A DNA stretch of 64,000 nt from CAYFJV01 sp964460605 (lineage in GTDB: Archaea; Nanobdellota; Nanobdellia; Woesearchaeales; GW2011-AR9): contig CAYWPT010000002.1 in assembly GCA_964460605.1 (NCBI GenBank), positions 62,001 through 126,000 on the forward strand, given 5' to 3'. Numbering within the stretch: the stretch's first letter is position 1; each line of letters starts with the position of its first letter. Both the position numbers and the translations under genes were made by a program. Of the stretch, positions 23,787 to 31,991 are shown in pieces. Under the pieces are notes generated by a model. That model saw only the letters and a list, made by a program, of their open reading frames with translations. It was not told the origin of the DNA and did no database searches.

Positions 23787-25717
23787 TTTTTTCTTCCTCT
23801 TTTCTTCTTAACTAACAATGAACGCACTTTCTTCTCAATATTTTTCACATCCAATCCTTGCCAAGGTAATTGTTCAGTAATCCCACCAGCACCTAATCGA
23901 TTTGTTCCCATATGCGCATACTTACCACTAAAGCCTCGCTCTAAAAGCCAAGTACCAAATCTTGAACCAAGACCAGTTCTCTCATTTTGTGATTCTACAA
24001 CTAAAACAAAAGGCATACCAAGCAATTTCTTCATCATAGCTTCATCAACAACATTCAAAGTGCTTTTATTTACAACAGCAATCTTCACACCTTTTTTACG
24101 AAGAACTTCAGCAACATGTACTGCTCGACAAAGCATTTCACCATAAGCTACGATAACACCGTCCTTGCCACTTCTAACAAGATCATCTTTTCCAGGAAAA
24201 AATTTTCGACCTTTAAATAATTCTTTGCCTTTAGCATCAAAAATCATTGGTGTTGGACTTCTTGTAGTAAAAATGAATCGAATACCTTTATCCCAGAACA
24301 CTCTCTTAACCAATGAATGTAATTGATGCGTATCTGCAGGATAATATAATCGAGTTGAATCATTCCAAAAGCCATTATCTGCAAAAAAGTTGTTGACACC
24401 ATAATGACAATTACTATCTGCCATCCAATCAACACCAGCATGAGAGAAGTGACAAAGCATAGTGCTTTCATTTAATCGAGCCATAGTCAATTCTGAAATT
24501 ACCATCTCTAAAAATGCTGAAAAAGTGGACATAATTCCTTGTTTACCTTTTTGCATACCAAAGCCAGCAGCAACTGAGAAGTTGTTTCTCTCCATAATAC
24601 CACCTTGCAAAAATACTTCAGGATATTTATCATGAATTTTATTCAAACCAGTACTTCCTGCTAAATCTGAATCAATAACTTTAATCTTTTCCACTCTCGC
24701 TTTCTTACTCATTTTAGAAAGCATTTTATTCACAGCATTACCAAATTCTGCTCTATTCTTTTTGGTTTCAATAGAACTTCCTTTAAACTCTAATAAATGG
24801 CTTTTCTTTTTAGCATTAACAATCATATGTGCAGCTTCATCATGTCCTTTTCTATCAAGATAATGAATTGCATTAGCTGGTTTCAAAACATCATGCGCTT
24901 TAGGATTATTCTCTAAACCATGAATACCTAGAGCCATTTTACGAGTATTAATCAAAGCACTTGGACCATCGTGTAATAATGCTGCACGAATTCTTTGATA
25001 TAAATGTTGTAGATGTTCTGGATTTCCTTTGCTGGTACTCACCCCATGTCCTTGCAGCATTTCTTCAATATGATAGCCATGCATATATTCGGATGGATGT
25101 CCACTAATAGTGACATTATTCATATCAATTGATACTGTCACATCAATATCGTGTGCTACTGCAAACTTAGCAGCTTCATCTTCACCACCCTCTTGCATAC
25201 TTCCATCACTAGAAAGTACAACAACTTTTTTATCAGGGTTTGCTAAAGCAACTCCATTAACATAAGACCATAAATGTCCTAGACGACCTGAGCTAAAATG
25301 TATGCCTAGCTTTTCATCCCTTTCTGGATGTCCATAAAAACCATGCTTGTGTTCACGATAATGCAAGAGTCTCTCTGGTTTTACTTTACCTTTCAGAGCA
25401 GCCATCAAATATTGTAATGCAACCCTGTGTCCAGCAGAATCAAATAGAATAGGTACGATTTTGTTTTTCTTCTCATTCATTAATGCATCAAAAATAAGTG
25501 CTTCTGGAACAATGTCATAAGGACCTCCTGTGTGTCCACCTAAACCTTTTGCTCCAGCGTATGCAGTAAAGAAAATGATAGCATCTCTACACAAATTTAC
25601 ATTGTCTCTTAATGCTTGTAATTCTTTTTGAGAAAGCTTTTTTTTGTCTAAAGAAAACTTTTGATGCTTGAAGCTAGAAATATCTATGGGAAAAACATCT
25701 CGAGTACCTCTTTTCAT
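23783..25717 (-). CDS. tkt: Transketolase
   Basis: The thiamine-diphosphate enzyme that moves two-carbon units between sugar phosphates. It is a single 644-aa chain, unlike many archaea, where transketolase is split into two subunits. The N-terminal GHTGGP and the SSDGSMQEGG...IDMNN stretch make the cofactor and magnesium site. The pyrimidine domain has FSHAGVDW and YYPADTHQ, and the C-terminal domain ends near residue 640. It is the first gene of the seven-gene operon, behind a TATA-like box about 27 nt before the ATG. Confidence 0.93.
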   Translation of the reverse strand: MKRGTRDVFPIDISSFKHQKFSLDKKKLSQKELQALRDNVNLCRDAIIFFTAYAGAKGLGGHTGGPYDIVPEALIFDALMNEKKNKIVPILFDSAGHRVALQYLMAALKGKVKPERLLHYREHKHGFYGHPERDEKLGIHFSSGRLGHLWSYVNGVALANPDKKVVVLSSDGSMQEGGEDEAAKFAVAHDIDVTVSIDMNNVTISGHPSEYMHGYHIEEMLQGHGVSTSKGNPEHLQHLYQRIRAALLHDGPSALINTRKMALGIHGLENNPKAHDVLKPANAIHYLDRKGHDEAAHMIVNAKKKSHLLEFKGSSIETKKNRAEFGNAVNKMLSKMSKKARVEKIKVIDSDLAGSTGLNKIHDKYPEVFLQGGIMERNNFSVAAGFGMQKGKQGIMSTFSAFLEMVISELTMARLNESTMLCHFSHAGVDWMADSNCHYGVNNFFADNGFWNDSTRLYYPADTHQLHSLVKRVFWDKGIRFIFTTRSPTPMIFDAKGKELFKGRKFFPGKDDLVRSGKDGVIVAYGEMLCRAVHVAEVLRKKGVKIAVVNKSTLNVVDEAMMKKLLGMPFVLVVESQNERTGLGSRFGTWLLERGFSGKYAHMGTNRLGAGGITEQLPWQGLDVKNIEKKVRSLLVKKKRGRKK

Positions 25718-25737
25718 GACTAAAAAGAGAATTTTAG

Positions 25738-25750
25738 AGTATATATATTT
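25738..25750 (-). promoter_or_regulatory. TATA-like box of the pentose-phosphate operon
   Basis: Minus-strand AAATATATATAC is centred about 27 nt before the tkt ATG at 25717, consistent with a leaderless operon transcript. No other promoter-like gap exists inside the operon. Confidence 0.55.
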
Positions 25751-25817
25751 TACTAATTATAATTAAAGAAAAATTTTGAGAATCTGCTTGAAATAAAAAG
25801 ATATAAACGAAAAATAA

Positions 25818-26438
25818 TTATTTATTCTTATGTCTACCACGTTTTTTTACAGCTTCTAAACGTTCAAGAACTTTCTCAGCTTCAGCAGGAAACTCTTTTT
25901 TGTATTGAGAAACAATATTAAAGAATAGGTCAGGCTGATCAAAATGTGTGCTTGCAATTGATCTCTCTAACAAGAATAAATCAACAGCTTTATCTTCTAC
26001 TTTATCCGTAAATTTAGCTAGACCAAAATCAATAAAATTAACTTTACTCATAGCATCCATTGCAATCATATTACTTGTGGTTAAATCACCATGAATAATG
26101 TCTTTATGATGCAGCATAGCAATATTTTTTCCAATATCTTCAGCTAATCTTTGAAAATTGTCTTTTTGTCTTTCATCTAAAAGAATATCTTTTACGGTCT
26201 CACCGGTAACAAAATCCATTGTGATACTCATTCTTTTATCAGAAAAATCATGTAACTTAGGTGCTGGGAATTGCATCTCTTCTAATCTTCGCAATACCTT
26301 AGCTTCTCTTCGAGTCCTAAACTTACGAAGTGACTCATCAATATGCTTTAATCTGTACTCTTTGCTTACTCTTTCTTTGATAATTTTATTTTTATCTCTA
26401 AAGAGTTTTGCTTCTGCACCTTGTTTAATTAGTTCCAT
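25818..26438 (-). CDS. bud32: KEOPS complex kinase/ATPase Bud32
   Basis: The small atypical kinase of the KEOPS complex, which with Kae1 makes the tRNA modification t6A. The glycine-poor start IKQGAEAKLF and Lys in IIKERV are followed by the conserved IHGDLTTSN catalytic loop and FIDFGLAK (DFG). At 206 aa it is stand-alone, not fused to Kae1 as in many euryarchaea. A TATA-like ATTTATATAG lies about 26 nt before the ATG, so it is probably leaderless. Confidence 0.93.
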   Translation of the reverse strand: MELIKQGAEAKLFRDKNKIIKERVSKEYRLKHIDESLRKFRTRREAKVLRRLEEMQFPAPKLHDFSDKRMSITMDFVTGETVKDILLDERQKDNFQRLAEDIGKNIAMLHHKDIIHGDLTTSNMIAMDAMSKVNFIDFGLAKFTDKVEDKAVDLFLLERSIASTHFDQPDLFFNIVSQYKKEFPAEAEKVLERLEAVKKRGRHKNK

Positions 26439-26550
26439 TGTTTCTTTGATAATGAAGTGGCTATATAAATATTTTGTAGCATAGTGAAAGGTTAAAATAA
26501 TTGTTATACCACCATAATCCTTTAAAACAAAAAAGAAAGTCTTATTGCTT

Positions 26551-27684
26551 ATGAAAAGGGGTGTTCTGCCAGATTGGCGTATAAAAGAATTAATTGACCA
26601 AGGAGTAATTGTTGGTGCCGATAAGGAATTAGTAAATCCAAGTAGTTTAGATCTGCGTGTTGGAAGAGATCAATGGAGTTTATTGGGAAGCACTTTTCCT
26701 TTTCCAGGTCAAAGTGTTGAAGATCTTCTTGAAAAAAGCGGAGTAGTAGATTTTCATGCTGAAGAAGAAAGGTTTAGGGTAGAAAGACTTCATCCATATG
26801 TTATGAAATTGGTAGAAGGCCTAAGACTTCCAGACACCATTACTGCAAGAATGCATAATAAATCTGGAAGAGCAAGAATTGGTATTGCATTAAGAGGTCT
26901 TGCTGACGGTGTTCCTCAGTTTGATGATATTCCTGGAGGGTACCATGGTCCTTTATTTGGTGAAGTAACTGCAACTGGATTTCCAATTACGGTAAATGCA
27001 GGTCAAACTCCGATTCCTCAAATTAGGTTTTATGAAGGAAAGCCAGAACCACTTACCGGTTCAGAATTAGAACTTACTTTACGTGATCATCCAATACTTG
27101 TAGATGCTCAAGGAAAACCAACATATTCAAAAGAAGATATCCCAGAGATTGTAAGAAGCGGAATGATTCCATTTACTGCTGACATTCCTGCAGAAGGTTT
27201 AGTGGCTTATGTTGCAAGAAATGATAAAAGAACTATTGATCTTTCTAAAACTGGTCATTATAGGCCAGAAGATTTTTTTAGACCTGAGAGAAGGGTTAAA
27301 GGTCAAAATGGAGTTTTTATTTTGCATCCTCATGAATTTGCATTAGTGAGATGCCGTGAACGTATTGTACTTCCTCCTCATTTAGCTGGAGAAATTCCTG
27401 AATATGATTTAAAGAAATTTGGAAACGCACAATCACATTATGCGGGTTTAATTAATGCTGGGCATGGTCATGGTTCTGATCCAGGTTTCCAATCAAGGAT
27501 TATTTTTGAGATGAGGGCTAGAGATGTTGGCTTAGCATTAAAAGATGGTCACCCTGTGGCAGGATTACAAGTCTATAGGATGTGGGCAGAACCTGAAGAA
27601 AGATATGTAAGTAAAGAAGGCTTTTCTGATTTTGAATTAAGAAACATCCTACCAAGTGTATTTGATAAAACACCTAGAGAATGA
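26551..27684 (+). CDS. dCTP deaminase-like protein, long form
   Basis: A 377-aa protein of the long 2'-deoxycytidine 5'-triphosphate deaminase group, which has two dUTPase-like halves, instead of the 190-aa Dcd. The first half has NPSSLDLRVG and NKSGRARIGI. The second has NAGHGHGSDPGFQSRI, the family's active-site-like region, and the end carries VAGLQVYRMW. The reaction gives dUTP or dUMP for thymidylate synthesis, matching thyA and DHFR just downstream. The ATG at 26551, about 30 nt after a TTTAAAAC box, is preferred over the TTG at 26545. It overlaps the next gene by 4 nt. Confidence 0.8.
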   Translation: MKRGVLPDWRIKELIDQGVIVGADKELVNPSSLDLRVGRDQWSLLGSTFPFPGQSVEDLLEKSGVVDFHAEEERFRVERLHPYVMKLVEGLRLPDTITARMHNKSGRARIGIALRGLADGVPQFDDIPGGYHGPLFGEVTATGFPITVNAGQTPIPQIRFYEGKPEPLTGSELELTLRDHPILVDAQGKPTYSKEDIPEIVRSGMIPFTADIPAEGLVAYVARNDKRTIDLSKTGHYRPEDFFRPERRVKGQNGVFILHPHEFALVRCRERIVLPPHLAGEIPEYDLKKFGNAQSHYAGLINAGHGHGSDPGFQSRIIFEMRARDVGLALKDGHPVAGLQVYRMWAEPEERYVSKEGFSDFELRNILPSVFDKTPRE

Positions 27685-28115
27685 AATATCGATTAACTCC
27701 TCAAGAGAAAGATACTTATTGTGTTTGTGCTAGCTTGCAAGCAATTTTTAGAAGACATGACTTAGAAGTTAGCCAAGACGATATCGCTTCTCAATTGAAT
27801 CCATCAAAAAAAGGTTTTTATGTTGATGATGATGCAATAAAAACATTTGTAGGGAGACAAGGTTTTGATTATGAATCTTATATGCACAATCAAGTTCCTT
27901 TTGGAGAATACGATTTTTTAGTGGATGATATTGCAGAACATGATGGTTTTGTAGGTTTTGATAATCATGTGCGTCTAGTTATTGGGTTTAGAGATCCAAC
28001 TTTGATGTTATTAGATCCTCTGCAAGGAGAGAGAGAAAGAAAAGATCTTTCTGATTTGGTTCAACAGATGCAAAAAAGTGCTGGTTACTTTTCTTTACTG
28101 AGAAGAAGAAACTAA
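27681..28115 (+). CDS. Papain-like C39-family peptidase-like protein
   Basis: A 144-aa protein with the C39-like cysteine-peptidase layout. The N-terminal YCVCASLQAIFR places a candidate catalytic Cys at the head of a helix. DNHVRLVIGF gives the His, and LLDPLQG resembles the Asp-Pro loop. Bacterial C39 domains cut leader peptides at double-Gly sites, but here the domain stands alone, without transporter or signal peptide. Its start overlaps the dCTP deaminase stop, and thyA follows, so it is embedded in a nucleotide operon for reasons that are not clear. Confidence 0.6.
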   Translation: MKYRLTPQEKDTYCVCASLQAIFRRHDLEVSQDDIASQLNPSKKGFYVDDDAIKTFVGRQGFDYESYMHNQVPFGEYDFLVDDIAEHDGFVGFDNHVRLVIGFRDPTLMLLDPLQGERERKDLSDLVQQMQKSAGYFSLLRRRN

Positions 28116-28153
28116 ACTATATACTACTTACTAAGTATCTTTATTAATGAAAA

Positions 28154-29263
28154 ATGATTCTTATTTCGCTTATGGCACAACAATATTTAGAACATTCTAG
28201 AAGAATCTTAACTGACCTACGTTCAAAGTTTAAAGGTGGGAGTAAAGGGATGGGTTTAATCTCTTTATTTGGACATCAAAATGAATATGATTTACGTGAA
28301 GGATTTCCATTACTTACAACAAAACGTATGGCTTCATCTGCTATCTTCCACGAACTTCTTTGGTTTGCTCGCGGTGATACTAATTTAAGATATCTTGCTC
28401 AAAATGGTGTTAAGATTTGGGATGGTAATGCTTTTGATCACAACATTCCTGCTTTAGTTGCTGAAGGTATTATGCCCGAAGGAGTAACTGAAAGATATTC
28501 GGATGCTTGGAAAGAGGGAATTGCTGAGTATGTACAAAGAGTTGCTGAAGATGAAGAGTTCGCAGAGCGCTTTGGTGATTTAGGACCAGTCTATGGGAGT
28601 CAATGGAGAAAGTGGAAACACACAGATGAAGGTGGAGAAACTAGAGAAATAGACCAACTTGGAAACATGATCGAAGGCTTGAGAAGAAAACCAACTGGGA
28701 AAAAACATATTGTAACCGCTTGGAATCCAGGAGAAGTGGGAAGTATGGCTTTACCCCCTTGTCATGTAATGTTTCAAGCAACAGCTTCTGATGGTGAATT
28801 AGAGGTACAATTATATCAAAGAAGTTGTGATCAATTTTTAGGAGTACCATTTAATATTGCGAGTTATGCTGCTTTAACACAATTGATTGCACAACAAGCA
28901 GGTTTGGAAGCAAAAACATTTATTCATTCATTTGGTGATGCACATTTCTATACTGGTGATGGTGAGAGAAGACAATGGTATGAAGATAATTTAGGAGAAT
29001 TGCAAGCTAGGGTACGCGCTGCACAAGATCTAAGTGATTTTGAAGATATTGGGGCATGGCTTAAAGATGTACTTCCTGCTGAAAGGGATGAAACTAAATG
29101 GCAAGATCATGTGCCTGCAATAATTAGACAATTGTCAAGAGAACCTTTACCTTTATCAAAATTAACTATTGCTGATAAACCATTAGATGAATTGGTATTT
29201 GAAGATTTTAAACTTGAAGGTTATAAAAGCCATAAACCAATTAAGAGGAGAATGGCAGTATAA
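28154..29263 (+). CDS. thyA: Thymidylate synthase (ThyA)
   Basis: Methylates dUMP to dTMP with methylene-tetrahydrofolate. Hallmarks: FPLLTTKR, the catalytic LPPCHVMFQ, the dUMP-binding RSCDQFLGVPFNIASY, and IHSFGDAHFY. At 369 aa it is longer than the usual 264-316, with an insertion around residues 105-145 and another before the C-terminus. The N-terminal phosphate-binding Arg of the DRTGTG motif is not visible; the aligned stretch reads GSKGMG. The start could also be the ATG at 28172. No SD is seen, so it may be leaderless. DHFR begins 2 nt after the stop. Many DPANN archaea that make dTMP use ThyX instead. Confidence 0.93.
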   Translation: MILISLMAQQYLEHSRRILTDLRSKFKGGSKGMGLISLFGHQNEYDLREGFPLLTTKRMASSAIFHELLWFARGDTNLRYLAQNGVKIWDGNAFDHNIPALVAEGIMPEGVTERYSDAWKEGIAEYVQRVAEDEEFAERFGDLGPVYGSQWRKWKHTDEGGETREIDQLGNMIEGLRRKPTGKKHIVTAWNPGEVGSMALPPCHVMFQATASDGELEVQLYQRSCDQFLGVPFNIASYAALTQLIAQQAGLEAKTFIHSFGDAHFYTGDGERRQWYEDNLGELQARVRAAQDLSDFEDIGAWLKDVLPAERDETKWQDHVPAIIRQLSREPLPLSKLTIADKPLDELVFEDFKLEGYKSHKPIKRRMAV

Positions 29264-29264
29264 A

Positions 29265-29789
29265 ATGGATATTGTTTTAATTGCAGCTTTGGCAGATAAT
29301 GGTGTCATTGGAAAAGATGGTGATATGCCTTGGAGAAGAGATCCAAGCATGCGTGTTTTTAGTAGAGCTGATATGGTTCGCTTTAAGCAACTTACCATGG
29401 GACACCCAGTTCTTATGGGTAGGAAAACCTACGAATCTATCCCTAAAAGATTTCGCCCTCTAAAAGGAAGACCAAATTTAGTTCTGACAAGAAATGAAAG
29501 TTACCATCAGCCAGGTGTTTTTTTCTATAACACTATTGATGATGCAATTGAAGCTGCTCCAACTTTAGATCATTTTAGAATAGGCCAGGGCGTTGATTTG
29601 TATGTTGCTGGTGGTGCACAGATTTATGAGGCACTACTTTCACAAGCTGATAGATTAGAACTTACGAAAATCCATAAAGAGTTTGAAGGGGATACTTTTT
29701 TTCCTGAGCTTGATTTAAGTCGATGGGATTTAAGTTATAGTGATTCACAAGAAGGTTTTACTTTTGAAACTTATAGAATAAAAAAATAG
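29265..29789 (+). CDS. folA: Dihydrofolate reductase
   Basis: Regenerates tetrahydrofolate with NADPH, needed because ThyA oxidises its folate. The ATG at 29265 gives 174 aa. Motifs: LIAALADNGVIGKDGDMPW, MVRFKQLTMGHPVLMGRKTYESIP, and VAGGAQIYEALL with the NADPH-binding Gly pair. An insertion of about ten residues follows MPW. Start is chosen after the thyA stop; the upstream frame is only shadow. The close coupling to thyA matches the common bacterial arrangement. Confidence 0.95.
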   Translation: MDIVLIAALADNGVIGKDGDMPWRRDPSMRVFSRADMVRFKQLTMGHPVLMGRKTYESIPKRFRPLKGRPNLVLTRNESYHQPGVFFYNTIDDAIEAAPTLDHFRIGQGVDLYVAGGAQIYEALLSQADRLELTKIHKEFEGDTFFPELDLSRWDLSYSDSQEGFTFETYRIKK

Positions 29790-29795
29790 GAAGAA

Positions 29796-29882
29796 CTACT
29801 CTTCCTCTTCACTACTTTCTTTAACAAAAAATGCGTCTAATGTTTGTGAATTTATTTGTGCTTTATAAGAAATCTTTGTCAT
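29796..29882 (-). CDS. Microprotein (28 aa) with PCNA-interacting-like motif
   Basis: An ATG at 29882 with GAGGTG seven bases upstream opens a 28-codon frame ending at 29796. A TATA-like AGTTTATATAG lies upstream at about 29937-29947. The peptide holds QTLDAFFVK, close to archaeal PIP boxes such as the Leu-Asp-x-Phe-Phe core of Sulfolobus Dpo4, and ends in an acidic tail of Glu. Promoter, ribosome site and motif together make it more than chance. It could bind the sliding clamp, but this is inference. It converges on folA. Confidence 0.5.
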   Translation of the reverse strand: MTKISYKAQINSQTLDAFFVKESSEEEE

Positions 29883-30029
29883 TTATACCCACCTCTTTTG
29901 CAAGCTAAGCTTACGGTATTTCTTCAATCTAAGAACTATATAAACTTTTTATTTCCACATCAAGTAGTAAATTTTTTTCACAAATTAAAGTGACACAATT
30001 AAACGAACCCAATGTCACAAATAACTAAA

Positions 30030-30542
30030 CTACTGCCCGTTTTGTTCTAGAAAATTAACTTCAGTTTTATCTAAGAAACTTCCATCAAGAGTACTCAACT
30101 TCACATTTACCATAGATAGTTTTTTAGTCACAAGACTACAATTCCACATGGTTTTACCTTTAAGTGTCTGTAAGATAACAAAACCATCTCCAAATAATCC
30201 TGTGTGTTCAGAAAACTCTTTAGCAAAAGCATTAGCCAATTTCTCTTTAACTTCATCAAAATCAACTTTCACTTCACTAACTTTTAGCTCTTCAACATCA
30301 TCCATTTTCTGTTTAAAGACGTCATCAGTATTTTTAAAAAAGAATTCTCCTTTTTCATCTTGAGAAAAAACGGTTACCTTTTCAATTCCTTTATCATAAT
30401 AACCAATGTCCCAAACACCTTTCTTCTTAAATTCATTATTAATTTGAGCAAAGAAATGTGATAAAAAAGCATCTGAATGACTCTCCTTCCAAGAACTAAA
30501 CACAGAACTCTTTTCTAACTCACTAATTAAAGATAATACCAT
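30030..30542 (-). CDS. Hypothetical protein coupled to TFS (170 aa)
   Basis: Not recognised. A soluble, acidic-basic mixed protein with a helical N-terminus (SLISELEKSSVFSSW), a central beta-rich part (KVTVFSQDEKGEFFF) and a Lys-rich segment. Its ATG at 30542 shares a base with the TFS stop (TAATG) and GGAG lies upstream, so translation is coupled to TFS. A TTG frame opening at 30560 is less likely. The tight link suggests a role in transcription or stress, but no domain supports this. Confidence 0.65.
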   Translation of the reverse strand: MVLSLISELEKSSVFSSWKESHSDAFLSHFFAQINNEFKKKGVWDIGYYDKGIEKVTVFSQDEKGEFFFKNTDDVFKQKMDDVEELKVSEVKVDFDEVKEKLANAFAKEFSEHTGLFGDGFVILQTLKGKTMWNCSLVTKKLSMVNVKLSTLDGSFLDKTEVNFLEQNGQ

Positions 30543-30859
30543 TATGAATATTCTCTCCAAGTGTACTTACATTTGGTACATTTGAAGAATCTTGTTTCAG
30601 GCTCATCAGCTGAACGTGTTTGTCTTGTCCAATAGTAAGCTACATCATTTTGACACTTTTTACAATCAGTACGTACTTTAGGCAATAATTCATCTTCTTC
30701 ACTACGCACTTCGATTTTTTTACCATCGGATACTTTCTCTTTGATCTCAATAGTTTCTCCTTCTGGATTTTTTGTGTAAGGGCAAGAGCTACAAGCTAGA
30801 ATCTTCTTTCCACTTTTTTCCTTAGGCATTAATATACTTCCACAGTCTGGACAAAACAT
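30542..30859 (-). CDS. tfs: Transcription factor S (TFIIS/RPB9-like)
   Basis: Stimulates transcript cleavage by archaeal RNA polymerase to rescue stalled complexes. The 105-aa protein has two zinc ribbons: N-terminal CPDCGS with CSSC, and C-terminal CKKC with CTKC. The C-ribbon carries RSADEPETRFF, in which the Asp-Glu pair is the catalytic hairpin tip. GGTGA is six bases before the ATG. It is first in a two-gene unit. Confidence 0.93.
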   Translation of the reverse strand: MFCPDCGSILMPKEKSGKKILACSSCPYTKNPEGETIEIKEKVSDGKKIEVRSEEDELLPKVRTDCKKCQNDVAYYWTRQTRSADEPETRFFKCTKCKYTWREYS

Positions 30860-30969
30860 TTAATTCACCAAGCTTTCAAAATAGCATCTCCATTTAAAAA
30901 CTTTATGACTTTCAACAAGCCACATTAAACTGAGTTAATTTTATAAAAGGGATAAAAAAAGCAATTCCC

Positions 30970-31278
30970 ATGTCACTAGGAATACTCTTAGATATTGTAC
31001 ACATTTCAAATTTAGCTCTAAGACACAGAGATCCAGTTTTAGTAAAAATCTTTGAAGAAGGAGAATACATTAGAAGGGTATTCAATAAAGAGCTTTCTAC
31101 TACAACTAGAGAGGTAAGTGATATCGTGGAAGGTTTTCTTTATGCAACTACTTTTGATCATGAGAACTATTGTCAAGGTCAACTAGAGCAATTTTATGCA
31201 AGGTTTAGGGGATATATCCATACTGAATTAGGTAGAAGACTCCCTAATCCAGAAAATGTAATAGAATTAAACTATTAA
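30970..31278 (+). CDS. Hypothetical protein (102 aa)
   Basis: Not recognised. A helical, mildly acidic soluble protein without Cys pairs or membrane segments. It has a TATA-like box (TTTTATAAAAG, about 30 nt before the ATG), so it looks like a leaderless single-gene transcript. Its last codons overlap the convergent signal peptidase stop by 4 nt. No function is proposed. Confidence 0.6.
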   Translation: MSLGILLDIVHISNLALRHRDPVLVKIFEEGEYIRRVFNKELSTTTREVSDIVEGFLYATTFDHENYCQGQLEQFYARFRGYIHTELGRRLPNPENVIELNY

Positions 31279-31928
31279 GATAAGTTTACACCAAATAAAC
31301 TTAAAAAATCAACAAACAATATTTTTACCCAACCCAAATAAGGGATTCTCATTGCAGATTTTCCAATAACTCTATCCTCTTCAATATCAAGTTCTCCATT
31401 AACACCACCAAAACTCTCTTTGTTATGATCACCTTTAGTTTGGTAATGTGCAGTTCCATCAACTTCCCACTCTTTTACAACTCTATGAATAATTGGTTGT
31501 GGTCGTGGACCCCAAAATACAATGACATCTCCTACTTCACCTGCACGCCATAAAACAATTATATCTCCTTTATTAAAACCATTTTTCATAGAAAAAGATA
31601 AGAAGTCTGTTTTATCTATTCCCATATCTTCATACCAGTACCCACAGATGTTCCACCATGAATCAAAACTTTCTGGAAACTCTACAAATTCTTGTCCACA
31701 AATTCTTCCATCATGTAAGCCATGTTCCATACTCTCACTCATAACTGCAACAACTGGGAAACTTGTTCCTAAAACTACCCCCAAAAATGGGTATATCAAA
31801 AATCTAATAATAAGAAAAGCAATAACTACATTTGCAATCCAACTAGCAGCTGAATCTTCATGCCAAAGAAAGTGCCATACTTTTTTGAATCCAGTACGCT
31901 CTTCCTTGTAGTTTTTTTTTGTTTTCAT
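31275..31928 (-). CDS. Signal peptidase I (archaeal type)
   Basis: Removes signal peptides from exported proteins at the membrane. A basic cytoplasmic start is followed by one helix (WIANVVIAFLIIRFLIYPFLG), then VMSESMEHGL with the nucleophilic Ser, a GDIIV beta strand, IIHRVV (catalytic-type His) and TKGDHN with the Asp. The archaeal and ER Sec11 type uses Ser-His-Asp, as here. A 45-residue insertion lies between the Ser box and GDIIV. A second C-terminal hydrophobic segment may also touch the membrane. At 217 aa it is typical. It would process the surface proteins in this window. Confidence 0.88.
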   Translation of the reverse strand: MKTKKNYKEERTGFKKVWHFLWHEDSAASWIANVVIAFLIIRFLIYPFLGVVLGTSFPVVAVMSESMEHGLHDGRICGQEFVEFPESFDSWWNICGYWYEDMGIDKTDFLSFSMKNGFNKGDIIVLWRAGEVGDVIVFWGPRPQPIIHRVVKEWEVDGTAHYQTKGDHNKESFGGVNGELDIEEDRVIGKSAMRIPYLGWVKILFVDFLSLFGVNLS

Positions 31929-31991
31929 TCAATAACAATACATTAGCTAGCTTTAAAAAGCTTTTTATAACTTAACAATCCTTTAGGCTTT

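Noticed and set aside
18482..25717. Assigning the HAD protein as the missing phosphogluconolactonase
   Set aside because: Its motifs are of a phosphatase with a zinc loop, an unrelated fold and chemistry.
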